NCBI GenBank assembly: GCA_024699855.1
Contig: JAMPIQ010000001.1
Span: 11,532,001 to 11,596,000 of the forward strand
Reading direction: 5' to 3'
Origin: Aphelenchoides besseyi
Lineage: Eukaryota > Nematoda > Chromadorea > Rhabditida > Aphelenchoididae
DNA length: 64,000 nt
The position numbers and the translations under genes are program-made. Of the stretch, positions 12,365 through 30,843 are shown piece by piece. Position 1 is the first letter of the stretch. Each line of letters begins with the position of its first letter. The notes under the pieces are model-generated. The model was not told where the DNA came from. It did no database searches and saw only the letters and a program-made list of their open reading frames with translations.

Positions 12365-13500
12365 TCAACCGAAATAGATAAGCTCCGGGTTTTCCGAAGG
12401 CAACTTGGATGTGAACCAACTGCAGACAGTTGGCTTGTCGAAAAGACAGCAATGAATTAACACCTTCATTGAATCGAATGGCATTTTTTCAAGAGGAAGT
12501 TCGTTTTGTCGTGAATCAATCCAAGGCTTCGCAATTAGCAGATCGGGTTCCGGGTCATTGAAACTAAACAAAAGATAGTGGCTTGTTTTTATTCGTCTTT
12601 TTTAAAAACGAACTTCGTGTCATATGTTCGAAAAGATCTCCAATTTCAGAGCGTAGAAAGCGCGGCATCGTTGTAAGAAACCGAAAATTGTCACTCGTTT
12701 GGAAGTCTCGTTCATCATTTGAGCCGCAAAACGCGCAGTTGAGATTCCCGGACATGCTATCCGACGGATTTTTATGTTCAACCACATGCCAGTAAGCGAA
12801 TCTGTTATCGCCGTTTGGACGCCATGTCCGATTAGCTTAACAATTTGAACATCTCGCTTGCAACAAATTCCCACTTCGTCTCATCTTGTGGTCGCATAGA
12901 GAGGTCATTGCGAATGTTCAACTGAACTCGTTTGTGATGAACTTTTGCCATGGCATTTCGAACGTCAAATGACAAACTCGTGGCAGAAAGGAATTTGCCG
13001 ATCTCTTGCTTGACAACCTTCGTTCACAGATCATCCAACTTCCGTGTCTTTCCAACATAAAGTTTTTCTTTGATATAAGCTAATAGCGTGTAAATGATCA
13101 TTCAAATTGCGATCGCCAAGTGATTCAGTCATCTGCGTATTCAAACACTGGTTATGAATATCGAGTAGCAGAAATATACGTTTGTAAACACCAAGTTTAT
13201 TTCACTCACTTGATCTTCGACGTACAATTTTAAACCTTTTAATGCGATGTTGATAGATTAATAAAATTAAATCCCAAAATTTCCTCAAATGCATACAATG
13301 GAACGAACAAGTAACGAGTTTGAAGTCTTGGCTGATCATTCTTGCGACTTTGACTTTGACGGTATTCGGCACTAACTCGCACTTCCTGCCAATTATTCTT
13401 TTCTGATATAAGCCATTGGAATACAGCGAACCTCAAATCTGCCTCGATTGTCGTTTGTTTTGAAGCAAATTCAATGCCAAAAAGTTCTCTCATCTGGAAA
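12365..13500 (-). other. Unresolved coding-like fragments, minus strand (possible gene or decayed gene)
   Basis: Several minus-strand pieces read like protein but do not join cleanly. One, at about 13493-13239, opens with MRELFGIEFASKQTTIEADL. A second, at about 13010-12836, includes AMAKVHHKRVQLNIRNDLSM and runs into a stop. A third is at about 12815-12564, and a fourth at about 12560-12365 contains PWIDSRQNELPLEKMPFDSM after a good TTTGTTTAG acceptor. In-frame stops and missing donors separate them. I do not recognise the family. Either short exons with odd junctions are being missed, or this is a degenerating gene between the tetraspanin and the glycosyltransferase-like gene. Confidence 0.3.
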
Positions 13501-13811
13501 ACTGCACAAAAGCCGATAAATGCTTACCAAGAATGTTTGATAGACAAATGTCTATGACTAAACCTCATGATTAAAAACTCAAACTAACTTTAGTTAAAAC
13601 AACGAACAAGAAAAATTGGCCAAAAAACAAACATTGAAGAATCAATCACTAATCTTCGGCTTTTTGTCCAGCAATCTAACTAACTATCTTGCAAGTAAGT
13701 GATTACCATTTAATTCATTTGCCTGTTATTATCTTTAGAACCACCAAAAGCAACGTGTATACATTAAGCCAACGAAAAACTTCTAAGAAGATAACGTTTT
13801 CTACGAACACT

Positions 13812-15136
13812 TTATATAGCCAAGTAATAAGCGTAAAAAGGGAAAATATAAGACAAGGTTAACGATTTAAGACCGGGAATTGCAATACAAAGAAACTCGA
13901 AAGTTGCATGTGCTATTCGAATAACCCAATTAGCTTTGTTTTTTCTTTTCTGTGTTGCTGGAAGCGTATCGTTGAGTCTCGATTCTTCAAGACACTTGGC
14001 AGGCCATGTGACTACACTCAATGTTTCGGGATCAACAAAAAGTGCGCCTTGCAAATCCATTTGCTTAAACTTGTCCTCCGAATTCTCGCCGCCATCAAAT
14101 TGCAGAAACGGAGGCTCCGATTCTCCGCTAATTGGAGTGTAACGCCAATTAGCCATTAGCCTAAGTATCGTCTGTTATCATTGTGACAAAGAGTACCTAC
14201 TTGTAGGAAATGAAAGTGCATCGACAGTCGAACATTTTCAGATAACACTGTCGAGTCATGAGGTTATTGTCAGTGACATAATAGTCGAGTAGAGTTTCGG
14301 CAATGTTCGTGAAAAATTTGCGTGTTCTTTCGTTGGATTTGACATAAAAATAACCACCAGCGATCATATGAGCCAGAAGTCCACTACGACCTTCCGAATC
14401 AAACATTAAATCTTTATTTACATCTCGAACATCTAAACTGCTGAGTGCAAAGGAAATCGACAATCTACATACCAATCGCTTCGAAAAGATTCCTTCTCCA
14501 GGTTGTGTCCGCTTGAATCATCCAGAAATCGTTGACTTTCGTTGTTAGAAACGCGGATAATCGCGCTCGAAAATACTGAAACAATTGGTATCGTCCATCG
14601 CCCGCTTTAAATGTGTCTTCCTAAACAACAATTCTCAATGATTTGAACAAACGAACTATTACCAATTGAGGAAATCGGTAGAAGACAACTTGAACGTTTG
14701 GAAAACTTCCACGAATAACGATCTTTGACTCGTAGTCAAAAGCAAAGACGACCACCCTTTCTAGAGCTCCTTGAAATCGCTTCAAGTTGCACAAAAAGTT
14801 GAGTGTGATTTTCAGTGCATGCTAAATCTTCGTTAGTGAGATAGGCAACACGTACCTACTTTGTTGAGAAGAATAATCGCCGGAGATGGAACCTTTTGTA
14901 GTGCCTAAATGGACTAATGAACATGTCGGACAAGACAAACTCACTTCTTCCAAATTAGGACCACCGGCGAACGCATCGCCGTCGAGTTGTTCAGCTGCAT
15001 CACGTAAAAAACTCAAACTCTGCGAACTGTTTCTGAACTTTAATTGAAAAAAAGCGGAAGCAAGAAACAACACAAGAACTGCAAATCGCCAACGTCCGCA
15101 TCTCATTTTAAGTCGTGAATTTTTGAGAAGTGCCAT
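13812..15136 (-). CDS. Type II membrane glycosyltransferase-like protein (Nucleotid_trans type)
   Basis: The N-terminus from ATG 15136 is short and basic, followed by one hydrophobic signal anchor (about residues 16-32, FAVLVLFLASAFF). This is the layout of Golgi type II enzymes. Later exons contain VVVFAFDYESK, a piece reading DFWMIQADTTWRRNLFEAID, and NLMTRQCYLKMFDCRC. This pattern (an acidic residue, then TWR/WLR and a positioned F) resembles the nucleotide-diphospho-sugar transferase fold annotated as PF03407 in many nematode proteins. The last exon starts at about 14159 after a TACTTAG acceptor and ends at 13812. I infer a sugar transfer role in the secretory pathway; donor and acceptor sugars are unknown. 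It is divergently arranged with the gene starting at 15244, 107 bp away. Confidence 0.6.
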
Positions 15137-15243
15137 CGGGAGCTTTCAGCGCGTTCACGATCTTTGCTTATCGTTGCTCTAAATCTTTTTCTCGATTTTC
15201 TACCTCGACGATAACCTTCGCCATTTTAAATTTAACATCGAGC
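15137..15243. promoter_or_regulatory. Candidate bidirectional promoter
   Basis: Only 107 bp separate the ATG of the minus-strand glycosyltransferase-like gene (15136) from the ATG of the plus-strand secreted gene (15244). Both must be transcribed from sequence in or near this interval, unless they have further upstream exons. I identify no specific motif. Confidence 0.35.
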
Positions 15244-16004
15244 ATGTTCACCGCTCCAATACTCCATCTTCTTGTCTTGTTGTTTTGTCGTTATTGTGAG
15301 TGTGGAAAACCGAAGACCACTCCCGTACCATTGACCATTCAATCGTCCAACTTCACAAAACGACCGTTGAATTTGTACATTACGGCAAACGGGAAACATG
15401 CGGTTGTTGAAGAAAAAAAAGTTGAGTTGGCAAACTGTGCGAAACTGGGTAAGTAATGTATTGAATGCACTCCCAAGACCTGAGTTCAGATCGCTGCACG
15501 TTGACTTATAAAGAATCCGTCCCGCCATTCCTCATAAAAACTCGTGGATCGGCGTTGTTGATCTACGATGTCAATTCCGATTATGTGAACTGGCACACAA
15601 CTGGCCGACCGTCCGTGGTTCAGGAACTGGCGGCCAGCGGACATCGAACTTTAGCCGTTGGATTGGAACACTTGTGGAAGCAAGGATCGACATTGAACAA
15701 TTTCATCGACCGGACAAATCTGACCAACATTGTTCTCATCTTTCCGCATTTAGCTTACACAGATTTCGAATTGCTCAACGATTTGTCGCAGAGTCAGAAA
15801 CTTGATGGAGTTGTTCTGATTTCACCAACGAAAATTCCACCAATTGTCTCAAAAACAATTGTTATCGACGAACAGAAACACGACGATTTTCCTCTTCAAC
15901 CTGATGCTCAAGAAATCGTGATTAAGAGCCCATTGAAGGACGGAAATCAAGACAATGTAATGCAAATAGTGACTAACTTCTTTGATTTCATTCATCCCCG
16001 CTAA
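15244..16004 (+). CDS. Secreted ABHD14-like protein lacking the nucleophile motif
   Basis: Two exons (15244 to about 15448 and about 15486-16004) encode a protein with a signal peptide, MFTAPILHLLVLLFCRYCEC. The body resembles the small alpha/beta hydrolase ABHD14: LLIYDVNSDYVNW followed by VVQELAASGHRTLAVGLEH corresponds to the strand, oxyanion region and next strand. NIVLIFPHLAYTDFELLNDL then aligns with the ABHD14 SPSLSG nucleophile elbow, and LDGVVLISPTKIPP follows as in the family. The catalytic Ser position reads His/Leu, so I infer a pseudoenzyme. The C-terminal part shows no clear catalytic His. The assignment rests on my recollection of family motifs and is moderate. Confidence 0.55.
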
Positions 16005-18810
16005 TTTAATAAACTACTTAGTGACTGTATCAGATTGCAAGCTCAGACTTTATTTGACGAAAAAGGACCGGGTTCTTAAGAAGCGATTCAAGTAGTTTGA
16101 CTCCGATTCTTCGACATTAATGTCTTGCATTCAATTGCACACAAACAGCCCTTCAAACCATCTCAGAAGCTACGAGTATTGAAATCAAGCGCAGAAGAAC
16201 ATCGTTCCACCTTATGGGATGAATAGTCGATCTTCTAATAATTAAAAGCAATGAGATACCACAGATGACTACTGATAAACAACAAAAAAAAAGAAATCAC
16301 ATTTCGATGGTTCATTTCCCCTCAAATCTCGTAGAAAAGAAAGTAGTCAGTAAGAGCTTCTACCTCCGAATCGCGAGAACAAGTGCACAAATTTGCATTG
16401 AAGTTGCCAGAGATGGACCGCTGATTTCAAGTTGCTGAGACATCTAAGCTTTTTCTAAGCGCTCAAACAGACACATAAAGTTGATGTTGAAGAGAAAGTA
16501 TTTGCTGTTGGATCATCAACCAGAAATACGCATCAACAGGCTGCAAAGCTTCTAATCAGTACTCACTTTTCGACAAATTTCTGCTGCAGAAACAAGAAGC
16601 TCGATGAAGACGATAATCGCAATTCTATGAACATCGAATCCCCTAATTCGAACTAAACGAAGATGTTGAGCATCAATCTGCTTTTAAATTTGATGTCTTG
16701 ATCAGCGAGTTTTAATAGTTCTCTAGCGATGAGCAATGCGTGAATAAATGTGAGAAAAAAGGACCGACAAACGATTCGTATTTCCGGTTCGGCGGTTTCG
16801 GAAACACAAAACGACGATTTCGACGTTAAATTTTCGAACCCAATTATGTTCTGCAGTTTTAGGATCATCCTCGAACAAACGGAACATAGTGACTAAGTTT
16901 GACGGAACACCGTTGGTTGTCTTTGCGCAGAGTCATCACGAACTGAAATGTCATTGACTCATTCGAACTCATGACTGACATTTCGTGGTTGTCATTTCGA
17001 GCGGGACTTAGAAAATGACCGTCGGTTGTCCTAGCGTTCAATACGGACAACGAAAAATCAAATGAAAGCATCGGTGGAAACCTTTAGATTTTTGCGGTTC
17101 AGGATAACTGATTCACACGTGTTTCGTGTTTTTAAATTAACGGTCGTTGACAATAAGTTTGGGAATGGGTCAACAATCTATTTGATGGCTAAGAGTAGTC
17201 AACGGGCGAAATGCAAACAGTCCAAACCCTTAGCACGCATCTTGGGTTTCTTCGCTCTTATTAGTCCCGGCCGAGTTTTCCGATTTTGGGACACGAGTTG
17301 ATCGCAATCGTTGAAATTTCCATATTTGCAATTCGATTTTGTTATAACGTTGTCCAACCAATCGATATCCTTGGCGACTTGATGATCGCAAAAATCAAAC
17401 ACCATTTTCCATCAATCGGTTCACAGGTTTGTTGACCATTGGCCGTTGTCTTGTCCGAACTAGACGCTTCTTCTTATCATTTGTAATGCAAATATTCGAC
17501 CTGCTTTTCGCAGTATGCCCGAAAAGAGTTTGCACTCGCTGTGATAAGAAAGTGAATGCTGCGTTTGAATGTTGCATTCCAATTGGAACGGTTGCTAAGA
17601 TTTACATTGAAGTCTTTATTGAATAACTTCAGCGAGATGTTCGTCTCTTACGAAAATAAACAAACAAATGCGCAAGAAGTTTCCGATCTTTTGAAACTCT
17701 GCAGATCCCCGATGTTCACCGACTTTTGCTCATTCGACCACCCGCTTATGTTCCGAGGTCACAAAAGCAGCAAGTTCTGGGTTGGCGCCGCAGAAAATGC
17801 TTTCATTACGCTCTTTCTGGGGTCTTTATATATTAAACAAGTGAACGTCGCGATTTGCCGTCGATCTCCGTTCGATCAACCGCTTAACTGCGACATTTCG
17901 GCGCCTTGGCCGCCTCGATCAACCTCACTCGTCCATTTGGTTTCGCTACTTCGGCCCAGAGATTAAATCTTTAGTCTGTGAGTCATGAGCAAAAAAGAGA
18001 CGGCAATGATTTACGTTCGACTGCCGTTTCGCCGTTAGTCTTTGCGATGAATGAGTGATCCTAAATCTAACACTCAAAATCCCACGATTCATCAATTTTG
18101 CAAAAAGTACGAGATGTTCTGCGTTCCGTTAACTCTGTCGTTTTGATATGCGCATCTCAAATTCGCATAGTCGTTTTTTACCCAATCAACTGGCCATCAA
18201 TCGTGCACAGATGGAGCTCTTTCGGCACCTCAACTGAGTGGTCAGATTCTCGTTTTTTGCGCGCTATTCAAATTTACATTCCTTTTTATCGCTTTTACGA
18301 ACATCATCGGGTACCCGAGATAGTTTTATTTGAGAATTAGTGTTACAACTAAATCCTCATGTGTTTAGTTCAAACACCCGAACTTTCAAATTTGTGTTAA
18401 TTATTCGTGTGTTTGATGTTGAACATGATTTTGCGATTTTATCTCGCGATCACGGATTCTCTTTGCGGTTCCATTAATCTAAACCACAGGAATTTCTTCG
18501 TCCACTTTTCGAAACCGCTGTTTCCAACGGACGGAGTAGTTTTACGTGTTTTAAGATTTCAAGGCCGCCGTCACCTTTCTTTTTGCTTATCATTGATGAT
18601 TGCAACCGAAAGGTTTGAAACTTGTTTTCTTCTGGTCCTTCTTGTGACCGCAAGACGCGCAAACGAAAAAGTGTTCCGTTAGACAATCAAATGAACGGTT
18701 TGCAGAATTCTACTCAATCAAATTGCCGCCTTTTCGATCGCTCTGTTCCACCAACTCAAAGAGCGTGTGAGTAATACTCCCGCCAAAGTTATCGAATCAC
18801 GGAGCGGTAA
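16005..18810. other. 2.8 kb without a supported gene, upstream of laminin gamma
   Basis: An AATAAA lies just after the preceding stop (16008-16013), a likely polyadenylation signal. The rest holds only short open frames on both strands without domain signal or splice-consistent partners. The interval is long for this gene-dense window and may carry tissue-specific control of the laminin gene. No repeats were noticed. Confidence 0.45.
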
Positions 18811-21800
18811 ATGGCCAGGCTGTGGTGGCTTCTCGGCCTGGCCCTAGTTGGGGCTCAACCAGCCGAAAAAACTCCCAGTGTAGATCCTTATCATTTTCAA
18901 CCAGGTAATCTCATGCGATGTGAAATCGTTTCTACGTTATCGTTCAGCAACAAGTCCATGTGTCGATCAAAACGGCGTGCCACAACGATGTGTTCCCGAC
19001 TTCATTAACGCTGCTTTCAACTTACACGTCGAGGTAACAAATACGTGCGGTACCCGTGGACCAACAAAGTGAGTCGTCGATTGGCTGTTCATTTATTTTA
19101 TTGTACTTTGAATTTCAGTTTCTGTGTTCAAACTGGACATACGGGAATGAGAAAAGTGTGCGATGTATGTGATGACAGAGATCCCGTAAGTCACTAAGCT
19201 CATAAGCTTTTCAATGTTTAAATTTTTAGGAACATTCGCATCCAGTAAGTTGAGAAGCTCGGCTCGTCTTAATTCAATACTTATTTCTCTCATCGTTTTA
19301 GGCCAAATATCTTACTGATTTCAACAACCCAGAAAATGAAACATGGTGGCAGTCCGATACGATGCGTGATGGCATTCAATATCCAGTTTCTGTCAATTTG
19401 ACAATTCGTCTTGGGAAGTCGTACGACATCACTTATGTCCGATTGAAGTTTGTCAGTCCACGACCGGAGAGTTTTGTGATTTACAAGAAAACAAAACCGG
19501 ATAGCGAGTGGGTTCCATGGCAATTTTATAGTGGCTCTTGTCGTACAACGTTTCGAATGTCCGACAAAGCTCCGATCTTGCCGGGAAACGAGGCTGTAGC
19601 TCAGTGTACACGCGAGTATTCGGATATCTCGCCCTTGACCGGCTCCACGATTGCATTCTCGACTCTTGAAGGACGACCGTCGGCTGAGAACTTTGAAGAG
19701 AGCGAGACTCTACAGGATTGGGTCACTGCATCGGAAATCAAGATCGTTTTGACTCGTCAAAACACCTACGGTGATGAGATTTTCCGCGATCCTCGAGTTC
19801 TCAGTTCGTATTACTACGCAATCTCTGATTTGGCGGTTTGGTGGCCGTTGCAAATGTAATGGTCATGCGAGTCAATGTGTCTCATCGACGGGAGAAAGTG
19901 TCCAACAACTGGTCTGCAAATGTGAGCACAACACCGCTGGAGTCGATTGTAACGAATGCCATTCGTTCTATCAAGATCGACCGTGGAAAGCAGCCACATC
20001 GACCGAAGCGAACGAGTGTCTACGTGAGTTTAATGCGAGAGAGAAAGGTTGAAGAGATCGTTTAGCGTGTAATTGCACTGGACTGTCGAATCGATGTTTT
20101 TTCGATGAGAAACTGTACGAGGAAACAGGTCACGGAGGTCATTGTATCGATTGTGCTGGAAATACCCAAGTGAGTGAGGGCAACTGGATTGTGCTGATTA
20201 GCGAATTTAGGGTCCACATTGTGAGGAGTGTGTTGCTAACCATTGGCGACGACCACGTGAACATTACTGCACGGCGTGTCAATGTAATGAAGTTGGATCG
20301 GAGACCCAGCAATGCGATGCGACCGGTCAATGCAAATGCAAACCGGGAGTCACGGGTCAGTTTTGTGATCGATGCGAAAATGGTTTCTACGATTTCGGTC
20401 CGAACGGCTGCAAGTAAGTGGTCCGAGTCGATTTCTGCCACCGTTGACTGTTCAGAGATTGTTATTGTGATGTGGCTGGATCGGCGAACAATATCCCACA
20501 GTGCTCGTCGACAGATGGAGCTTGTAATTGCAAAGTGAACGTCGAAGGTCAACGTTGTGACAAATGCAAACCTGGATACTTCAATTTGGATCTCCAAAAT
20601 CCCTACGGTTGTTCGCCGTGTTTCTGTTACGGTCATTCGTCCATTTGCCAACCAGCCGAGGGTTTCTATGCGTACAACGAGTCCTCGCTTTTCAACGAAG
20701 ACGTCGAGCAGTGGACAGCAGGATCGGATGCTCGACCAGAAGACGTTCAATGGGCCCAGTTGGACAAGGCGGTGGCAATTTCACAACTCGATCATTATCC
20801 CGTCTACTTCTTTGCTCCGAAGAAATATCTCGGAGATCAGCGATTCGCTTACAATCAGGAGTTGTCCTTCACTTTCCGACTGCAACAATCCGAACCTGCG
20901 AAGCCGAGTATTCGGGATGTGATTTTGGTTGGAGCTAACGGTCAAGAGTTGACTCTTTCCATCACTGCACAAAACAATCTGCCGCCCTCATCTACCGAGC
21001 AGACTTATCGTTTTCGAGTGCACGCAAACTCTCAACTCCAATGGAATCCTCGACTTCGTGAGATTGATTTCATTGGAATTCTGTCCAATTTGACTGCAAT
21101 CAAAATTCGAGGAACCTACTCGAATGGCGGTAAGTTGACTGCTTTGTTGTTAAAATCTCTTGGATTTAAGACGTCGGGTTCCTCTCCAACTTTCGACTCG
21201 GTTCCGCTGGTCTAGTGGTTCCGGAAGGCGCTGAGACTCAACCGGCTGAGTGGGTCGAGAGCTGTCAATGCGGCGAAGAATACGTGGGCCAGTTCTGTGA
21301 GTCTTGTGCTTCGGGCTACAAACGTGTGTTCCCGTTCGGTGGACCTTTGGCCAAATGTATCAAGTGCGATTGTCACGGACATTCTGATTCTTGTGATGCC
21401 GAATCCGGAGCTTGTATTTGTCAACATAACACCGCTGGAGATACTTGCGAACATTGTGCTCGTGGTTATTACGGCGATGCATTGGACGGAACTGAAGACG
21501 GATGCAAGAAATGCGATTGTCCAGAGAACGGTCCTTGTATTCTAATGAATGATGGAGATACGATCTGTACCGAATGCCCCGAAGGATACACTGGCCGGAA
21601 GTAAGAAGGTGCAGAAATTTTGCATTAAAAAATCTTCAGATGTGATGCTTGTGCCGACGAATATTACGGTGATCCGGCTAATGGTCAGGAATGCAAGAAG
21701 TGTGATTGCAACGGAAACACTGATCCAAATTCTATTGGCAATTGTGATTCGTGAGTAATCAAAGAAGCGCATTTACTAACATCAATTATCTCAGAATGAC

Positions 21801-24447
21801 TGGAGAATGTCGTCGTTGTATATTCCACACCAGAGGTTTCAATTGCGAGAAGTGTGAAGCCGGTTTTTGGGGCGATGCATTGATCGAGCCGAAAGGCGAC
21901 TGCAAACCCTGCAATTGCTATGCACCAGGAACTCGACGTCCAACAGCCGATTACGACAAACTCGAATGTCGACAATCTGATGGTCAGTGCGATTGTCAGC
22001 CCAATGTTGTCGGTCAATTTTGCGATCGTTGTGAGGTTTGTGCGCATACACACTGGCATTCAAATCCTTGATTTTAAGGCTGGATTCTTCAATCTGACTT
22101 CCGGTTCTGGATGCGAATCGTGTGATTGCGATCCGTTGGGTAGTTTGAATACCACGTGCGAAGTAGTCACCGGTCAATGTACTTGCAAGCCGGGAGTCAC
22201 TGGACGAAAATGCGATCAATGTGCACCGCGACACTTTGGTTTTTCTGCCGAAGGTTGTGAACCGTGTAATTGCGATATGTTGGGCTCTGAATCGGAAGAA
22301 TGTGACGTTAACACTGGACAGTGTTTGTGCAAAAACGAAGTAGAAGGACGTCGTTGTGATCAATGTTCTGAGAATCGTTACGATTTACGCCGTGGATGTC
22401 TTCAATGTGACGATTGCTATTCACTAATTGGTCATCGACGTACTGAAGTGAAAGAAAGAATCGCTAAACTGCGCGTTGATTTGGACGACATTCAAAATAA
22501 CCCTGTTAAAGTTGAAGACAGTGAGTTTGATGCACGAGTGCAAGAAGTTCGACAACAAGTCGAAGATCTGCATGAGAAAGCCACCAGTAAACTCGGTTAG
22601 TTGACACCTAAATAACCACATTGACATCAAACAATTTCAGATAAAGACGAAGCGAAAATGAGCGGTCAAGTGAACGATGTGAAACAACGAGTTCAAGGTG
22701 CACGAGCGTCGGTTAAGGACGTGGATGAAAAGTTGCGAGAAATCGAGGAGAAGGCCGCTTATGTTGAACTGGAAATCAAAAGACTGCAAATGGATAAGGG
22801 TATGTGCTGTTGCTCTCATAGTTATAGACAAGTGTGTTCAGATGGCATCCTGCAGGAATTGGACAATGCGATCAGCCACGTCGATCGAGAAGGTCAAATA
22901 CAATTGCAAAATGCTCAGAATGCGGCCAATCGATTCGGAGATCGCAGTCAACAGCTCTCGGATTTGGCCGATGAAGCGCGTCGAGCTGTTGCTGGACAGG
23001 AACAACAGAAGAAATCGATTGAAGAAGCCGCCGATCGAACGGCCAATTTGTCGAAACAAGCTCTTGCCGAGGCCAACGAAGCAATTTACGGCGCATCAAC
23101 TACCAGTCAACAGATTGAGACGTTGAATGACCAGTTGAAGAAGACAAAGTCGGCGTTGAACGTCACTCGATCGTTGGCCGAACAAGAGAATGCCGATGCA
23201 CAGAAGACCTACGATGATGCGGTGGATAAACTGAGTCGTGTCGAGAGTGTGAAGTTGACTGATGTAACTCCGGAAGATTTGTCTGACGATGCTCAAAACC
23301 AAAAAGAAGAGGCTTCGCTTTCTCTGACGAATGCACGCGAGAAAATCAACGAGAACACGCAACAACTGGAAGATGCTCGGACCGCTCTAGCCGCAGCCGA
23401 ACACGACCTACGAACAGCTCGTGCTCAGCAAGAGGTAAGTGCTTGATAATCTATATTAACGCGAAAACGAGATTTCAGCAAACAATAGCTGCGTTGAGAG
23501 ACGTTGAAGCAGCTCGTAATCGTTCAAAAGATGCCTTTGATTTGGCCACAAAAACCTGGAACGATGCTCAAGGATCATTGGACTCGTTAACCGGTAGCAA
23601 ACAAGTAGAGAGATGAAAGTACTAAACGACGATTTCAGATTTCAACGACAATATCGATGCAAGTAAAGAAGAAGCTATGCGACAGCTAGAAAAGTTGGAG
23701 GACGTTCAACGACAAATCGAAGAAGCACGCAGCACTACGGCCATTGCTGAGGCCAATATTGGAAGCGCAAAGTTGGATGCACAGCAAGCAGAAAAGATGG
23801 CCGAGAAGGCTCTTGAAGATGCAAACAAGATTGCGGAAGTAAGTGAAGTCTCCTTATACTTTGATTCCTGCGTTCTATTTAGCAAGCTGCCAGTTTGAAG
23901 GAGAAGACCGAGTCGATGAAAACCAGTGCTCAAAGTCAAAAAGAAACACTGGACAGGTTGATTGAATCAATTGAACAACTGGACTCGACAACTCGTGATT
24001 TTGAGAATCAGGCGCAATCTGATTCTGAAAAATCTTCGGAAATTCTTCGTAAAGCAATTCTTTCTGATACGAACGCCAAAAACCTTCAAAGTCGCTTAAA
24101 CGAATCTGAAGCGCAATTGAATCACGCATTGACATTGCTAAGTGGGTTGAAGATGATGGCGTTTACTTATATATAACTTTCTAGATTCCTTGGAAGATGT
24201 GAACGACGAGCAGCTTAGCGAACTTGAGAGACTTTTGGACGAGGCGGAGAAACGTTATGCTGAAGCTGCATTGGACAAATTGGTTAAAGAAGAGTTCACA
24301 CGAAGAGCTGAACAAGACGGAGCGCAGTTGAAGCGTGAAGTTGACGATCTTAACAAGCAATTAGAAAACTTAAGAGGAATTTACGAAGCTCTGCCTGCAA
24401 GCTGTTTCAATCGAATCAGCTTAGAACAAGAGGGTCAAAAGAAATGA
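18811..24447 (+). CDS. lam-2: Laminin subunit gamma (LAMC1/lam-2 type), with a one-base frameshift near 19838
   Basis: This is a basement-membrane laminin gamma chain. A signal peptide ([17 protein letters not shown]) opens the protein. The laminin N-terminal domain (about 18908-19830) contains [20 protein letters not shown] and ends in [12 protein letters not shown]. Laminin EGF repeats follow ([13 protein letters not shown] onward), interrupted by one laminin IV-A (L4) domain (about 20640-21210, [22 protein letters not shown]). More EGF repeats run to about 22430, and a long heptad coiled coil continues to the end. The C-terminus reads [13 protein letters not shown], keeping the Cys that links gamma to beta. 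Gamma rather than beta is indicated by the single L4 and the CFN ending. Introns are short (for example 21128-21170). The frame breaks once: after DLAV an extra T in the TTT at 19837-19839 shifts the next EGF exon out of frame. Everything else is intact, so an assembly error is the simplest explanation. Confidence 0.95.
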
Positions 24448-24673
24448 AGAAACTAATCAGTTAACCATACGCCTCATCTCAGAAGCGTATGTACTTATTC
24501 CACTTTTATTCCTCTGCTATCTCTTTAAACCACCTCGCTGCTCTTTAACCTGCCATTTGAGTTTTGACATCAATTGATTTTGTTTGTTATGGTAACTTTC
24601 GTCTTCTTTGTTGCCTTTATTTTTAATCGTCAATGAACATTTTCACATAAGAAACAGTTTAATCGAATAGAAA

Positions 24674-30843
<6,170 letters not shown>

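Noticed and set aside
19837..19898. Micro-intron to explain the laminin frameshift
   Set aside because: The only GT..AG pair nearby would delete the conserved [10 protein letters not shown] at the start of the first EGF repeat.
18811..24447. Laminin beta chain
   Set aside because: The order N-terminal domain, EGF repeats, one L4 domain, EGF repeats, coiled coil, and the CFN ending with the nidogen-type DPN loop, fits gamma rather than beta.
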